Counted from the first letter of the stretch, positions 12,419 to 25,660 are shown. The stretch: DNA of 64,000 nucleotides from Ptiloglossa arizonensis (GCF_051014685.1 NC_135051.1:17937557-18001556); one strand, 5' to 3'. The notes: generated by a model from the sequence alone, not told the origin. A program made the numbers and translations.

Positions 12419-12551
12419 GCGTATGTGACAATATAATTCTCCGTACATGTGACAAAATAATCACCGTACTGTACACGTGACGAAACAATCACTGTACTGT
12501 ATATGTGACAACATAACACCACCGTATATGTGACAAAATAATCACGGTACC
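12419..12551. repeat. Repeat of about 30 bp, five diverged copies
   Basis: The motif RTATGTGACAAAATAATCAC.GTAC recurs about five times with changes. A 75-codon minus-strand frame (12409-12636) is a by-product. Confidence 0.8.
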
Positions 12552-13093
12552 GGTTAAGAGTTAAAACGTTCGGACAAATTCCTCGATTAACCGACGATAC
12601 CGTGGTAACGGTAATTAGATAAATTTCCACGGACAACCGGGGGAATTCGGTCGACTGTCATTTGGCAAATCCTCGCCGCCCATTAAAGGCACACAGGCGC
12701 GCGTGCACGTCCGTGTGTTATGAATGCACGGTGCACCCGATATCTAGGTTAGTCGCGCGGCTGACACGGATTCTGTGTTTAATAAAGTGCTCGCCGGGAC
12801 CGCCCGGTGCTCCGAGATTTAAATTTTCCTGGCAATCTCGCGCAAATGACAGTGTTTCGTGGCGATCGACGTCGATATAACCATAAACGGAACAATAATG
12901 CGAACCTACTCGCGGAAGATCTCGCGTGACGATCGGGCAACCTCTTATCGGCTATGGTGGCGCCACCTAGCGTGATTTTTATACCGACCGTGCGACTGCT
13001 CAAACAATACCACTCTCGTGGTCTGTTTCACGTTTGAGAAATTTCCATTCCGATTTCTTTTTCTTTGTGTACACGTATTCTGATTATTTCTGC
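12552..13093. other. Moderately CpG-rich unique sequence
   Basis: This could be a regulatory block or conserved non-coding element. AGATTTAAATTTTCCTGGC with GC-rich flanks near 12810 stands out as non-repetitive. No coding exon was recognised. Confidence 0.35.
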
Positions 13094-13285
13094 GAGTACA
13101 ATATTATTATTATTATTATAGGTTACTACGGATATTAGTTATTAGTATTATTATTATTATTGGTTATTACTGGTATTAGTAATTATTATTATTATTGGTT
13201 ATTACTGATATTAGTTACTAGTATTATTATTATTATTGGTTATTACTGGTATTAGTTATTAGTACTATTATTACTGGTATAGTTT
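13094..13285. repeat. ATT-rich microsatellite/minisatellite
   Basis: (TTA)n runs are interspersed with GGTTATTACTGGTATTAG units of about 50-60 bp, four copies. Confidence 0.9.
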
Positions 13286-15164
13286 CCTTACAGATTCGAT
13301 ATCCGACTCCATACCCGTTTATATGTTCCTCGATGGAACAAAATACCAGTTCCTTCGAACAAACTTGTTTCTTTTTCGAAAATATCATTTCTTTCGCGTT
13401 TTTTTTTCTTTTTTTAAATTAATCGGATATTTATTTTTCAAATCGGTGGGTAGTTTCTGTCCTTTGAAAAATGAATGGCTAGCTTCTACGATCGATTCGA
13501 GTACGAATGAAACGAGGCGGCGGTGGTCAATTGGACGATGTTGGTTCGCGTTTGAGAGACACTGTCGCGGATCGTCGGTGGAAAACTAGCGGGAAATTCG
13601 CGGATAAATCTCGCGCGAAGAATGTCGATTAAAGGAACGCGCGAAGCGATCGATCAAACCTGGCGTTTGTGCCACTTTAAGAAAGTAAGTCAATGTGATT
13701 CGCACGAGTAAGGTTGCGTTCGACGCTTAGCGCCAATCACGAGACCTTCGTTCGGTCTGGATCGCTCTAACCGTGCACGGTTAGGCTGCGATCGAGTCGA
13801 TTCCTAAAGCTTCCGCGATTTTTTCGCCTACCCTGTACACGATAAGAGTTAACGTCTCCGTCGATCAAAATTTCTCGAAACATCGACCGATTCGAGCGTC
13901 TATCCAACGTTTTCGACGAATTAGAATAAATTCGTCGGACATCTAAAAATATAAACAATGCACACCATTATGGGAACAAAAAAAAAAAACAATTTTCAAT
14001 TCTGGTGCTTCGAAAAAGTGACAGAACGACCGTATAAATAGTATTTAACAAAGATTTCAATCAAAGTAGTTGATTCGTACACTTTTCTTTTACTACACTT
14101 TAAGAGCTCGTATCTTCCTTAAAGATATTACTTTTGTCCTTTAATTGTTCTTTTTAGAAATTTCAAGACGGAAAATATACTCGGTTGTGGTAACAATTTT
14201 TGTATTCTTATTCGAGAAGTTTGAAAATGTTCTATTTTCAGACGTCCGACGAACCGATTACGTATCGAAAGAGATCACTTACCCTTTGAGAGCTTATCGA
14301 CGGATTCGAAGCGTCCTTCGACTTTATTCCGCAAAGAATCCAAATCGAACGGTGTCGTGAATCCGTGATCCACGCTGCGGCTCTTGCTCCTGTGAAAAGG
14401 AAACGATCGATTATCGATCGAAAAGACCGCCCCCGGACGCTTTCACCGTGTACTTATCGTCTCTATCTTGAGAGCTTCGTATCGAATTCGCGAGAAAAAA
14501 AAAGAAGAAAAAAAAAACACGTTCGTATTACGAGTAGACGAGTCGAGTAGGGGCAAAAAAGAAAAGAAAAGAAAAGAGAACAGAATGCAGAGAGGGAGAG
14601 AAAAGAAGAAAAAAAACTATGAAGAAAGCCAAGACGAACTCGTTAAACGTGGTATTATTACTCAGCATGGAGTTTTCTCTGCAAAAGCGGGGCCAGTGAT
14701 GCGCGACGCGATGTAATTTCACGATGCAACGAACCATGCGTGGCATTAACGAACTCCACAAGACGAATCTACGAACGAATGACCGACGAAGACAGCGAGC
14801 AACAATGGGGGTGGACCCGTGTGAATGAAATTACTCGGGAAGAAAAGAAAAGGAAAAAAAACAAAACAAAACAAAAACAACTTTCACGAACGAGGGAACG
14901 ACGGTGGGCGCGAACCGAATTACCCGGACGCTGCAACAGGTAACGAGTAGAAATTCGATAAGTGTTCACTCGGTCTCGCGCGCGGTGTCCTGGTATTCCG
15001 GGTACAATTAAGGAATCGTTGTAATTAAAATTTCTAATTTGACCGTCGGTCGGTAAGATGATATTTCGTTTGGATGGTTGGTACTGGGGGTGGGTCTTTT
15101 ACGACCCCGTTATTGTTTCCAAGAGGATTGTTCCTTTAATTGGATTAACGAGTGAATATTAAAA
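13286..15164. other. Unique sequence with purine tracts, no gene recognised
   Basis: Strand-biased A/G runs at about 14490-14620 and 14835-14880 create Lys/Glu/Arg-rich frames on the plus strand that I do not consider genes. CpG density is modestly raised at 13480-13860. Confidence 0.4.
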
Positions 15165-15340
15165 CGGAGCAATGGTATTTGCGGAGAATGGTAATTATAC
15201 TGGTAACTGTACTAAATATAAGAAATATAATATCGGTTAGGCAACGATACCAGACTAGAAATGGTAATTATACTGATAACTGTACTAAATATAAAAAATG
15301 TAATATATCAGCGAGGAAACGATACAGAATTAGATTCGCG
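15165..15340. repeat. Two tandem copies of about 78 bp
   Basis: AATGGTAATTATACTGRTAA followed by CTGTACTAAATATAARAAAT occurs twice, each copy followed by a CGATAC-containing spacer. Confidence 0.85.
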
Positions 15341-16269
15341 TAGGTGATTGTACCGATGCTCGATCGTTGGTTTCGATTATTGTTCAATTTTTTGATTTTG
15401 GGTGCGATATAGGTGATTCAATTGTGTGAATATTCGTGACACCCTATAGATGGTAATTTCCCGAGTTCTAGGTGGTAATTCGTGCAATTTCGAAACGAAT
15501 CGAAGGCGTTTACTCGGATGCATAGTCACGGTTGCCTCGCCGGCGTGCTTGCTATTCATTGGTCGGCCATTCGTATTCAATTACTGTGTCGCATACCTGA
15601 AATAAGATGCAGTGAGGTTCTCCGTTGATCTCGAATGCGTAACATCTTGGGACATACGCCGGGACCTGAGATGCAACAAACAATCCAAAACAACGGCAGT
15701 GTGAATACATGCGTCTACGTGCCAAAATGCTTAAAACAAAATTACGAAATTATAAACAGTAGCGTGATAGCGATCGGGGAGAAACGAACGACTTCCTGTC
15801 GCGTGAACTATATGTATACGTATATATATACACACACGGTGTGTCGATGGACGAACGAAAATTGTTCGACAAACATTTATTTTCCATTTCCGTGTATTCG
15901 TTTCTCTCCGAACAAGTACATATGTAAATATATATATGTGTCAATTAATGGTACATTGAACCAAAATAAAAAAAAAAGAAAAAACAGAAAAAGCGCTCAA
16001 CGGTGATTGCAGTTTGGGTAAATAAAAGTTGAATGAACTACCGGTAAATAAATCGTGGACGCTCCGACATTAACGGATTATTAAACTTTCCAATTTGAAA
16101 TATAAAACTCCGTCTTGCGCAAGCCAGTAATATGAAAATACGATCGTAACACGTTCTCTTCGAATGCTCATGCAATTAATTCGTATGGATACTTTCTTGA
16201 TACATTTCGAACAAATCTCACCTTTTGTAGTTCTCCACAATCGAATATATAAGTGATTCATATTGCTTT
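15341..16269. other. Unique sequence, no gene recognised
   Basis: The 123-codon frame at 15635-16006 includes a TATATACACACAC stretch and Tyr/Thr-rich low complexity. No transposon ends were noticed. Confidence 0.45.
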
Positions 16270-16615
16270 TTATAGTTTTATAGATCTGTAGTCATATATT
16301 TTAATGGATTATAGCTCTATATTTCTATATTTCTATAGTACTATAACTCTACATTTCTATATTTCTATAGTACTACAGCTCTATATTTCTATAGTACTAT
16401 AGCTCTCTATTTCTATAGCTCTCTATTTCTATAGCTCCCTATTTCTATAGCTCTATATTTCTATAGTACTATAACTCCATATTTCTATAGTACTATAGCT
16501 CTATATTTCTATAGTACTATAGCTCTCTATTTCTATAGCTCCCTATTTCTATAGTACTACAGCTCTATATTTCTATAGTACTATAGCTCTATATTTCTAT
16601 AGTTCTACAGTAATG
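16270..16615. repeat. Minisatellite of CTATATTTCTATAGTACTATAG units
   Basis: Units of mostly 18-26 bp built from CTATATTTCTATAG and TACTATAGCT repeat about 15 times. The palindromic CTATAG core is shared with the arrays at 130-965 and 19060-19265. Confidence 0.95.
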
Positions 16616-17339
16616 TGTTCTCATAGTCCTGTAGTCCCATAGTTGCGTGACTCAATGACCGTAAAATTCGTCACGCATCATCGAATAGTCGCACAGTTCT
16701 ATTATCCTAGACGAACACAGTCGCGTTCATCGTATAGTTGAACAGTGATGCACTCGAATAGTCGTATAATCACATACTTGTATACGTGTCACGGTCGCGT
16801 ACTCAACATATTGCGAACACTGTCAACGATATCCTCAGATACGTGTTCGATAAGTGTCCTACGCAAATATATACCTAAAACCACCACATGCAAACCATAG
16901 TGAGAAATTTGTACTCCGATGACAAAACGGTCCCGTTCAAATAAGTAAATAAAAATCGCGCGAAATGGTACGCGTCTATTTCTACGAGAGTAACGATCCG
17001 GGTGATGCGCCATTTGCATAATTTCACGAGGAACGTCGGGACACGGGCACTCGACGAGAGAGAATATCGTGTCACGAGGATCCATGGGCTGGAACTCCAG
17101 CTGGAGTCACTCGATTCGAAACGATGCATCTGCTCTCCCATCTGTATCGTCGCTACGCTAATTGCTCCGAACACTTTAATTCGATTAGCGGCCAATCGTG
17201 ACGAGTTCACCCGTCACCACCGATCTGCATTCGACCTCACCTACACTCCCATTTTCATGATCCTATGTGTATTCCTCGACGTCAGTGACTAATCCAGCTG
17301 CACACTGCGTCGACAGGCTAATTCTTTGTTACTAAACTT
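16616..17339. other. Unique sequence, no gene recognised
   Basis: Overlapping frames of about 100 codons occur on both strands near 16790-17290 with no recognisable domain. The left end looks like decayed copies of the preceding array (ATAGTCGCA-type steps to about 16770). Confidence 0.4.
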
Positions 17340-18180
17340 CTAGGGACCGTGTCCTCCTCCGATACTAAACCCCTAAACACTATCCTCTGTCACTAGAGGA
17401 CACTCTATTATCAGTTTATTTTGCTACAAATTGTTCTCTATTGTTAAACCTCTTTCTTCGTTACTAGAGCCCTAAGGACTATCCTCCTCTGTTACTAGAC
17501 CCCTAGATATCGTGTCAACCTTTTAATACCAGACCTCTTCCTTTGTTACTAGAGTCCTAAGGACCACCCTCCTCCGTTACTAGACCTCAATTTCATATAG
17601 TCGGAAAGCTTGCCACAAATTGTCCTCTGTTACTATACTCCTAAGAACCATTCTCCTCTGTTACTTCCTTTGTTACTGGAACCCCAAGGATCATCCTCCT
17701 CTGTTACTAGACCCCAAATTCATATGGTCCAAAAGCTTGCCACAAATTATCCTCTGTTACTATACTCCTAAGAACCATCCTCCTCTGTTACCTCCTTTGT
17801 TACTGGAACCCCAAGGATCATCCTTCTCTGTTACTAGACTCCAAATTCAAATGCTCAAAAAGCTTGCCACAAATTGTTCTCCGTTACAATACTCCTAAAA
17901 ACCATCCTCCTCTGTTACTAGACCCCTAGGGATCGTATCCTCCTTCAGTTACCAGACCTCTTCCTTTGTTACCAGAGTCCCAAGGACCATCCTCCTCTGT
18001 TACTAGACCCCAATTTCATCTAATCGAAAAGCTTGCCACAAATTGTCCTCCATTACCATACTCCTAAGAACCATCCTCCTCCGTTACCTCCTTTGTTACC
18101 GGTACCCCAAGGATCATCCTCCGTTACCAGACCCCAATTGCGTACGGTCGAAAAGCTTGCCGCGAATTGTTACGTCTTTC
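17340..18180. repeat. Higher-order repeat of about 124 bp built from a TGTTACTAGACCCC subunit
   Basis: The subunit (CCTCCTCTGTTACTAGACCC) recurs every 30-35 bases with variants. Larger blocks containing ATTCATATGGTC and AAAAGCTTGCCACAAATT recur near 17590, 17710, 17835, 18010 and 18135, most about 124 bp apart. Plus-strand frames at 17620-17898 and 18043-18285 follow the repeat. Confidence 0.9.
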
Positions 18181-19059
18181 CACGCCAAAAGACGGACACA
18201 TAACGGGTCCGTGTCGTTACTTTTCGCCCGCTTGTTTGCCTACGAACTTTACGATCGGTACGATCGCCGAAATCTCGCTGACTAACGGGCCGGGTATTTT
18301 CGGAAGCGGGACAGTGTCACGTTTGGCAAGTTGCCCTACGCGCGGGCGAAACAATCGTCGTGCACGAGACGCGGAGACGTACGTTACACGCAGATACGTA
18401 ACGTGGAAAACAAACAAACAGCGTCGCGAAAGAACTGCTGCCTCGCGACGCGAATACAAGCGCGAGCGACCGCGAAAGAACCGTTGCTCGCGCCCGAAAG
18501 GGGGACAGAGGGGAGCCCCCTGTTCCCTCCCCCTTCACCCCGCGGGTTCTGTGTCACTAGTATCAAGATATACACGGATGTACCGTTGGTGTGTCGCAAC
18601 CGTGAGTGGACGATTTACTGGTGCTTGGACGCGCACTTCCAGTACGCGGTTTCGTGTAAATACGTAAACGGGAAGTGCGTAGGTAAGACCACGGGCCGAT
18701 ATTTCATACCGTCTATTAATATGTGGGCAGTCGTGGAGTCAATAAAGCCCACTGTCGCACCGAGACTCGGCGGGAGATATAAATAATAAATTTGACCGCG
18801 GCGCGCCAATCGGTCGACCGTGCGAAAATACAAGAGCGGATCGCCAAGGAAAAACAGGTTTGGAAGACGGTTAATTATTCCGAGTTCCTCGACGACCGGG
18901 GGAGGGGAAATTGCGAGCGACACTGCACGCCGGGAAAACGAGAAGGGTGCAGAGAGAAGAAATTGCTGCTCGATGCATTGAACGGGACCTGGGTTTACTT
19001 TTTTTTGTTTTTTTAGAGCACACGAGGACTGGAGTTGCAAGCCAATGCGTTGGAGAATA
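18181..19059. other. CpG-rich islet of unknown function
   Basis: Long overlapping frames run on both strands (for example plus 18331-18786). One contains five spaced Cys in about 45 residues near 18540-18690 and is followed by a donor-like GTAG|GTAAG at about 18681. TATAAATA occurs at about 18778. A promoter or an exon are both possible; nothing was recognised. Confidence 0.35.
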
Positions 19060-19265
19060 GAAATATGGAGCTATAAAACTATAGAAATGCAGTACTATAA
19101 AACTCTAGAAATATAGTACTATAAAACCCTAAAAATATAGTACCGTAGAACTCTAGACATACAGTACTATAGAACTCTAGAAATATAGTACTATAGAACT
19201 CTAGAAATATAATACTATAGAACTCTAAAAATATAGAATTATAGAACTATAGAACTGTAAGCTAT
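19060..19265. repeat. 24-bp minisatellite, AGTACTATAGAACTCTAGAA core
   Basis: Six to eight units 24 bp apart. It is the same core as the window-start array, read in complementary phase. Confidence 0.9.
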
Positions 19266-19359
19266 TAAAATATATGAATCTGTAGAAATATAGAAATGTA
19301 TGCTTTTGAGTTTATAGAATCAAAAGAGTTTACAGCTAGTAGGGAAGAGAATTTGGACG

Positions 19360-19700
19360 ATGGAGCAGAATATAGTTGCTAGGCAACTCGAAAAACCCTA
19401 TACGAATCAATTCCAACTCGTAGGAGGTGACATTGAACTCAGAGGACCCTGTAGGAACGACCCTGGACTCATGAAAGGTGATATTGTACTCGGAGGATCT
19501 TGTAAGAATGACTCGAGACTTGTTGAAGATGATATCGAACTAAAGAAACCTTGTAGGAATGACTCTAGACTATTGAGAGATGATATTGAACTTAGAAGAC
19601 CCCATAGAAAGAATTTTAATCTCACGAGAAACAATCTTGAACTCGAAAGACCTTGTAGGAGTGACTTCAAACTTGTGAAAGTTAACAGAACTCAAAGCAC
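19360..19700 (+). repeat. 51-bp repeat, five copies, within an ATG-initiated open frame
   Basis: The frame runs from ATG 19360 (A at -3, G at +4) to 19887, 175 codons. Residues about 23-110 are five 17-residue repeats of the form D-I-E-L-x-x-P-C-R-N-D-S-R-L-x-x-D, with Cys kept in four. Many differences between copies keep the residue class. After residue 115 the sequence loses any pattern. It may be a repeat-born frame or a fragment of a real exon. No function is assigned. Confidence 0.6.
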
Positions 19701-21589
19701 TACCTACTCAAAGCAAACACTACACTACCTTATCCAAATCGTTGAAACTGTGCACCTGAAGATCACAGGACCCAACCAGTTATTACTCATGACCACTCGG
19801 ATCCATTACGATTATCATAGGACCCATTGGACCCAGTTCGCAACATATGGACCATCCAGAAGTTACAAAAACCTTCCTCCAATATGATCCAAGATGTCTC
19901 TGCTATCTCAGAAGTTCTCCAAGTCCCAAGACTCTTCAAAATACCAAAGGACACTACCCCAAAATCTATCGTTATCATATCCAACATGGCCAAAATCGTC
20001 AAAAACGATTCCTCCGAGCTCTAATCCAACGCTTCGAGCTCCCCAACTTCCTATATCCCTCTACCCAAGCACCCAGGTGCGAGAGGCCCCGAATCACGAC
20101 GTATCGGGCCCACACAAATCCCAATGCTCTTCCCCCAGATCGCAAAAAATGACCACAGTCGACCTCTCCAAATCTGGGGCTATCAATTACCGAGTCCTTT
20201 GGGCCGGGCGCTATACACCCACGGATGCTACTAGGCAGGCCGAAATCAGGTTCCTCGAGTCTGACGTCATCCGTGTACGCGTTCCCGCGAGTTCAGAAAC
20301 GCTCGTAGCGGGCCCCGTTGCCCGTAGACATCTCGGAATCCTGCTCCTCGACTCGTCTCGTTGGCCAGGATCCCACTACCATCGGTGAGGAATCACCTGT
20401 ACAGCTACCAGTCGATCCATCCTCGTCGTTATTTTTACTCGCCCGTAGGTGTGTACAGTCTGCACCAGCCTGTAGATCGTAGTATGGTTTCGAACGTCTC
20501 CGTTCGTCCAGGTGTCCGGGGCAATTTCGCCCGGAAGCCTCGCCTTTTTAACAACCACGTCCGATAATTATTCCCTCGCAGCAGGTGAACGAGTCTCGTT
20601 CGACACGGCAACTGTAAACACATCCTCCGTGTTCAACGGTCCGCGTTAACGTTACCAAGCGGAATTTCAACTGTTGCGTGGGGGGGTAGTCAGGCAGACA
20701 GGCGATACAGCCCCACTATAAAGGCTAACGCGTCGTTGGTTTATGCACAGGCCCTGGGTTAATACTTACGCTCGATTTCACGTTTCAGGAGCTCGTCGAT
20801 CGCCTCGTGCCAAGCCACGAGCGGACGCGCTTCTGCGTTGCTCTTCTCAGCTCGCGGTCGAACGAACGGGCACCGAAAATCGTTTATTAAAATTTACGAA
20901 AGCGTTCGTTCTTCTCCTCGAACAGGTTCCAGGACGATTCCACACCGGTGTTGTATTCATCGTAACGACGTAATGATACGTTTCGCTCGCGAGTGGTCGT
21001 TTTCTTCGTCGCTCGGTGGTCGTGTCCAGGACACGTTTCGCCATCCGTGTCTTTCATTTTTCATCATCTCCACCCCGGTTTTTTTCTCCGGGCCTCGTTT
21101 TCATGGAACATTTACCCGTTTGCGGAGAACCTTGGGCTGGTATAACCGCGACGTACGATTCGGAGGACTGTACACGGTTGGTTCGAGATTATCGCGGACC
21201 CGTGGATTATCCCCGGGTTTGAGGCCACCTTATCGATCGACACGAGGAGGAGAGATAACGTCCTGGCGGCACTCCAAATTGAACAGATGCTCCGCGTAAA
21301 AATATGATAATCGGTCAATAAAGCGGGATATCTGGAAGCAAATTTGCCGTCTCGTATCTTCGCGTTTTACCCCCTCACCACCCTCCCCTTCACTGTTTTA
21401 CCATCCTGTTGTCCGTTTCGCAACCAATGTCCCCTATTTTCTTTCAAAGATAATCGCAAGCACTGGCCTACATTTTGCGTTGTCTCTTCCGTCTCGGATC
21501 TCTCGTAACGTCGATTCACACTGCTGGAAAATTCTCTCTGCCCACGTAACAATTGTGTGAATAATAAATTTTAAATGGAATCTTTTTTC
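19701..21589. other. Unique sequence, partly CpG-rich, no gene recognised
   Basis: Plus-strand frames at 19894-20388 and 20838-21299 and minus-strand frames overlap in CpG-rich DNA (20160-20350 and 20740-21310). No domain was recognised. It could contain regulatory sequence. Confidence 0.35.
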
Positions 21590-21860
21590 TTTCGATCTGG
21601 AGCCAATACCGTTACGTTTTATTTTGTATTTTGATTCCTACCGTTCCGTTAATTCGTGATTTTTGGGGTTCCATTTACATGGAGTTTTTCTTTTTTTTTC
21701 AATCCAGAGCCAACATCGTTCCGTTAATTCGTGATTTTTGGGGTTTCATTTACATGGAGTTTTTCTTTTTTTTTTTCAATCTAGAGCCAAAACAGTTACG
21801 TTTTATTTTGTATTTTGATTCCTATCGTTTTGTTAATTCCTGATTTTCGGGGTCTCGTTG
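21590..21860. repeat. Nested direct repeat, two modules (A-B-B-A)
   Basis: Module B (GTTCCGTTAATTCGTGATTT, then TTACATGGAGTTTTTC) starts at 21643 and 21718, 75 bp apart. Module A (GTTACGTTTTATTTTGTATT) lies on either side, at about 21611 and 21796. Confidence 0.85.
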
Positions 21861-23039
21861 CGCAAGAACGTGTGAATAAACAATTTGAAATGTACTCGTC
21901 GAGCTCGAGCGTGCAATATATCCTTTTTCGTGTTTTATTTGTATTTTCACTCGTGCGTTCTCGTCGGCACTCGTGGTGCCCGATGTGAACGTTCGGTATT
22001 ATTGCGCAAGAGCGTGTACATTAAGAGTTAGATGTAAAATTTCCGAAAATTCGTTTCATTTCGCACATTTCTTCCCACTTTTTCGTTTAAATCGCGCGAG
22101 AACGTGTAACCGAAAAAAATTTCACGTGTTGCAACATGCTTTTTGTATTTTTGAAAACAAAATTCCATTTGCACTCTCGTTCCTAGTTTTTTCGTCGTTT
22201 CTCCATAATTTTGTAATTATTAATTATTTCCCAATTGTGAATCAGAAATTTTCTTAATTTCGTCACGAGTTGAAATTAGTTACGATTTGTAAATTCACGA
22301 TAGAATTATCGAAAAGATTCGAGCCGGGCAACGTGTCTTGTATGTTTCTTTCTTTCTTTTTTTTTTTTTTCTATAATTCCCGTTTTATTCGTCAACTGGA
22401 GACGTCGTTTCGAAACGCAATACCGTCGGTTCGAGGCGAACGAAACCGCTCGGCACTATTTTCGCCCACGTATCGAAAACGAGCATGGCTGTGAACCAAG
22501 TCAGCGTTTTTCGTAGATGCTCGGGTCCGATAACGAGTCTGTCCGTCTCGGTGCATCGGCGTCGGGTCGCATCGGTCCGATCGCGGTGCAATTGCGCGCG
22601 CCGATCGTCCCGAGGCGTAGCGCGGTGCTTGGAAACGGGTTTCCAGGCGACGTACAAGGCAGAAAGAGAATCGCGCCGGCGGACTTCCATCGGAAGGGAG
22701 AAAGGTGACCCCGTGCACGGTGTGTAGCAGCACGTAGGCCGGGACTGTTTCGAAATTTCCTGCGACACCTGCGTCCGACGGGTTCTTCCCGGCAGACGTT
22801 TCGTAAATACGTCCGTCTACGAACAATGGGACACGCGGCTTCGAAACGCACCCGGTCGTGTGTCCTCCAGACGGTGGCCACCGGGAACTCGAATCGAGTT
22901 ACGGTCGAGTAACTTCTCTACGGTGGCGCCGCGAGTACTGCTTCGATTTTTCTCCGTACGAGTATACTCGATTCCCGACTTGGTTACTCGAGTACGTTTC
23001 GGTGACATTCGACTCGCAGGAATGTTCGATCATTTGGAG
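21861..23039. other. Unique sequence with a CpG-rich islet (22400-23000)
   Basis: Frames of 60-144 codons run on both strands through the islet, which argues for composition rather than coding. A T-tract lies at about 22358-22370. Possible promoter or conserved element. Confidence 0.35.
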
Positions 23040-23900
23040 ACTACTCGAGTAATTCATTATTCAAATACTGTTTGAATAGGTGCGTCTAGTCTAGTGATAT
23101 TCGAATAGGTGATTGTTCCAGGGCTATTTGAGTAGACGATTATTCCAATACTACACGAGTAGGGCTATTTGAATAGGTGTGAGTATTCCAGTGATATTTG
23201 AATAGGTGATTGTTTCAGGGCCATTTGAGTAGTCGACTATTCCAATACTACTCGAGTAATTTATTATTCAAATACTGTTTGAATAGGTGTGAGTATTCCA
23301 GTGATATTTGAATAGGTGATTGTTCCAGGGCTATTCGAATAGACGATTATTCCAATACTACACGAGTTAGGTGATTATTACAGGGCTATTTGAATAGATG
23401 TGACTATTCCAGTGATATTTGAATAGGTGATCGTTCCAGGGCTATTCGAGTACACGATTATTCCAATACTACACGAGTAGGTGATTATTCCAGGGCTATT
23501 TGAATAGACTATTCCAATACTACACGAGTGGGTGATTATTCCAGGATTATTTGAATAGGTGACTATTCCAATACCATTCGAGTACTCAAGTATTCCAATA
23601 CTAATGAACAGTTGACTGCTCCAGTATTATCAAAGTATCTGTTCGGATATTATTCGAATATTTGACTACTCTGATACCATTTGAGTACTTCACTATTCCA
23701 AGAACGTTTGAATAGGTTCAAGTATCTGATTATCCTAGTACCGCTCGAATATTTGATTATTTCAATGCCATTCGAATATCGAATTGTTCCACAACCGTTC
23801 GAATACCTCACTATTCGAATACCATTTGAATAGTTGCTTGTACCACTATCGCTCGAGTACTCGAATATTCCCATATTGTTCGAACAGTCGAAAATTCGAA
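23040..23900. repeat. Long minisatellite of TATTYGAATAGGTGATTATTCC units
   Basis: Units of about 24-27 bp alternate forms such as GGGCTATTTGAATAG and CCAATACTACACGAGTAG, and they also form larger blocks (for example AATTYATTATTCAAATACTG near 23050 and again near 23260). More than 25 degenerate units are present. Divergence rises to the right. Confidence 0.95.
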
Positions 23901-25194
23901 TACTATTCGTCGAGTACTCGACTATTTCGACGCGATCAGAAGCAATCTGTTCGCTAGAAATAAATTCTCGCGTCTGCGCAAGGATTCCTTACGTTCTGTA
24001 ACCGTTCGAGAAGTGCATCTCTTTGGGTATTCGCAAAGATGTTAGAACCCATTCATCATAGACGACTGACCAAAACGAAGACTACACCTCGCACTTATCG
24101 AAAGAAGATAAGAGAGGAAACAGCGTTGCAAGTTGATTTACAACGTCGATCTGGTCACGTTCCAGTTACAGTTCGATAAAATATTATTCAGTTCTCGTTC
24201 GAGAAGCGCAATATTTTAACGGATCCCGACTGAAACGTGACCGTGTGCCGCGACTGGACCGCTACTGTAAATCAAGTCCACGGATCCGGCCGTGGTCAGA
24301 ATATAGTCCGAAACAATATTCTGCGACAAGTTCGCCAACGAGGATGCATACTTGTGTTTTTCATCACGAACCGCTGAATACATCTGCTCGAATTTAATTC
24401 GAATACGACTCATTTTTCACGTTTGAAGAAGAACACGACCCTGACTATAAAGAAGAAACACGAAATACAAACTTTTAACATTGAACATTACCAATCTTTC
24501 GACTCGAAACTTTCTCCAATATATTATACGTTCAAAAATAATACCACTTGGTACTCAACTCGTACACAAAATTACTTGTATACAAAATTATACTTCTCTC
24601 GTTTTGATGACCGATCGAGTGTACTTTATCATACGAAATCCTCAATAGTGACAAAAAAGCAATTACATTTTAATACATATTTCGCGTTAAAGATTTCCAG
24701 CTGCTCGAGCGACTAGAATGGTGGTACGTTCAAAAATAAAATGCTCGCGTCAGAAGCAGAGAAGGGAACCTAAATTTTAATTAAAAGCGCGCGTCCTGAA
24801 CAAACGAGAACTTTTCCACGAAGTTTCCAGGCGATATAAGCTCTCCCACCCGCGTGGTCATTTCGTCGTCTGCGGCTCTCACGGGCAACGTCGTCTCGCG
24901 AACCAGCACCAGCTCGCTTTTATTCGACGCTGAGAAAGAAAGGAAAGAAAGAAAAAAAAAAGGGGAAAAAAAACTAGGCCTCACCGTTTAAACGCTCGAC
25001 TGGCTTTTTTTTCCGTGGCGTCATTACCGGGAAAACATTTTTGTCCCGAGCGGCGTCATTGTATCTCGCCGAACGCAATATCGGGCCGCGTGCCCGACGA
25101 CGTTGCTTATTGTGCAAGTATCCGATCAATCGATGACTTTTATTATTTCAGCCGCGCGTTATTACCTCGTATCCAGTTATGAAGATCTGTACGC
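23901..25194. other. Unique sequence, no gene recognised
   Basis: Short frames only. A purine tract lies near 24930-24975. Confidence 0.45.
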
Positions 25195-25660
25195 AATAAA
25201 GAATATATATATATGTATTTATAAATATATTCTTTATTGCGTACGAATATATGCATACATACGTATACATACATATGCAAACATACGTATATACATATTT
25301 TACATATGCATACATACGTACATACATATTTTACATATGCATACATACGTACATACATATTTTATATATGCATACATACGTACATACAAACATATACATA
25401 CATATATACGTACGTACATACAAACATATTCATACATATATACGTACGTACATACAAACATATACATACGTACGTACATACAAACGTATACGTACATATA
25501 TACGTACGTAAACACAAACATATACATACATACATATATACGTACGTACACACAAACATATACATACATACATATACACGTACGTACGCACAAACATATG
25601 CATACACAAACATATGCATACACAAACATATGCATACACAAACATATATTATATATTATA
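25195..25660. repeat. ACATACGTACATA-type microsatellite
   Basis: Tetranucleotide-based (TACA/TACG/TATG) units form a 30-40 bp pattern. Every frame is open in parts, giving Tyr/Thr/His/Ile-rich products up to 264 codons that are artefacts. Confidence 0.97.

Noticed and set aside
22385..22881. Overlapping 126-144 codon frames in the CpG islet
   Set aside because: Open on both strands in several frames at once, which reflects G+C content rather than coding.
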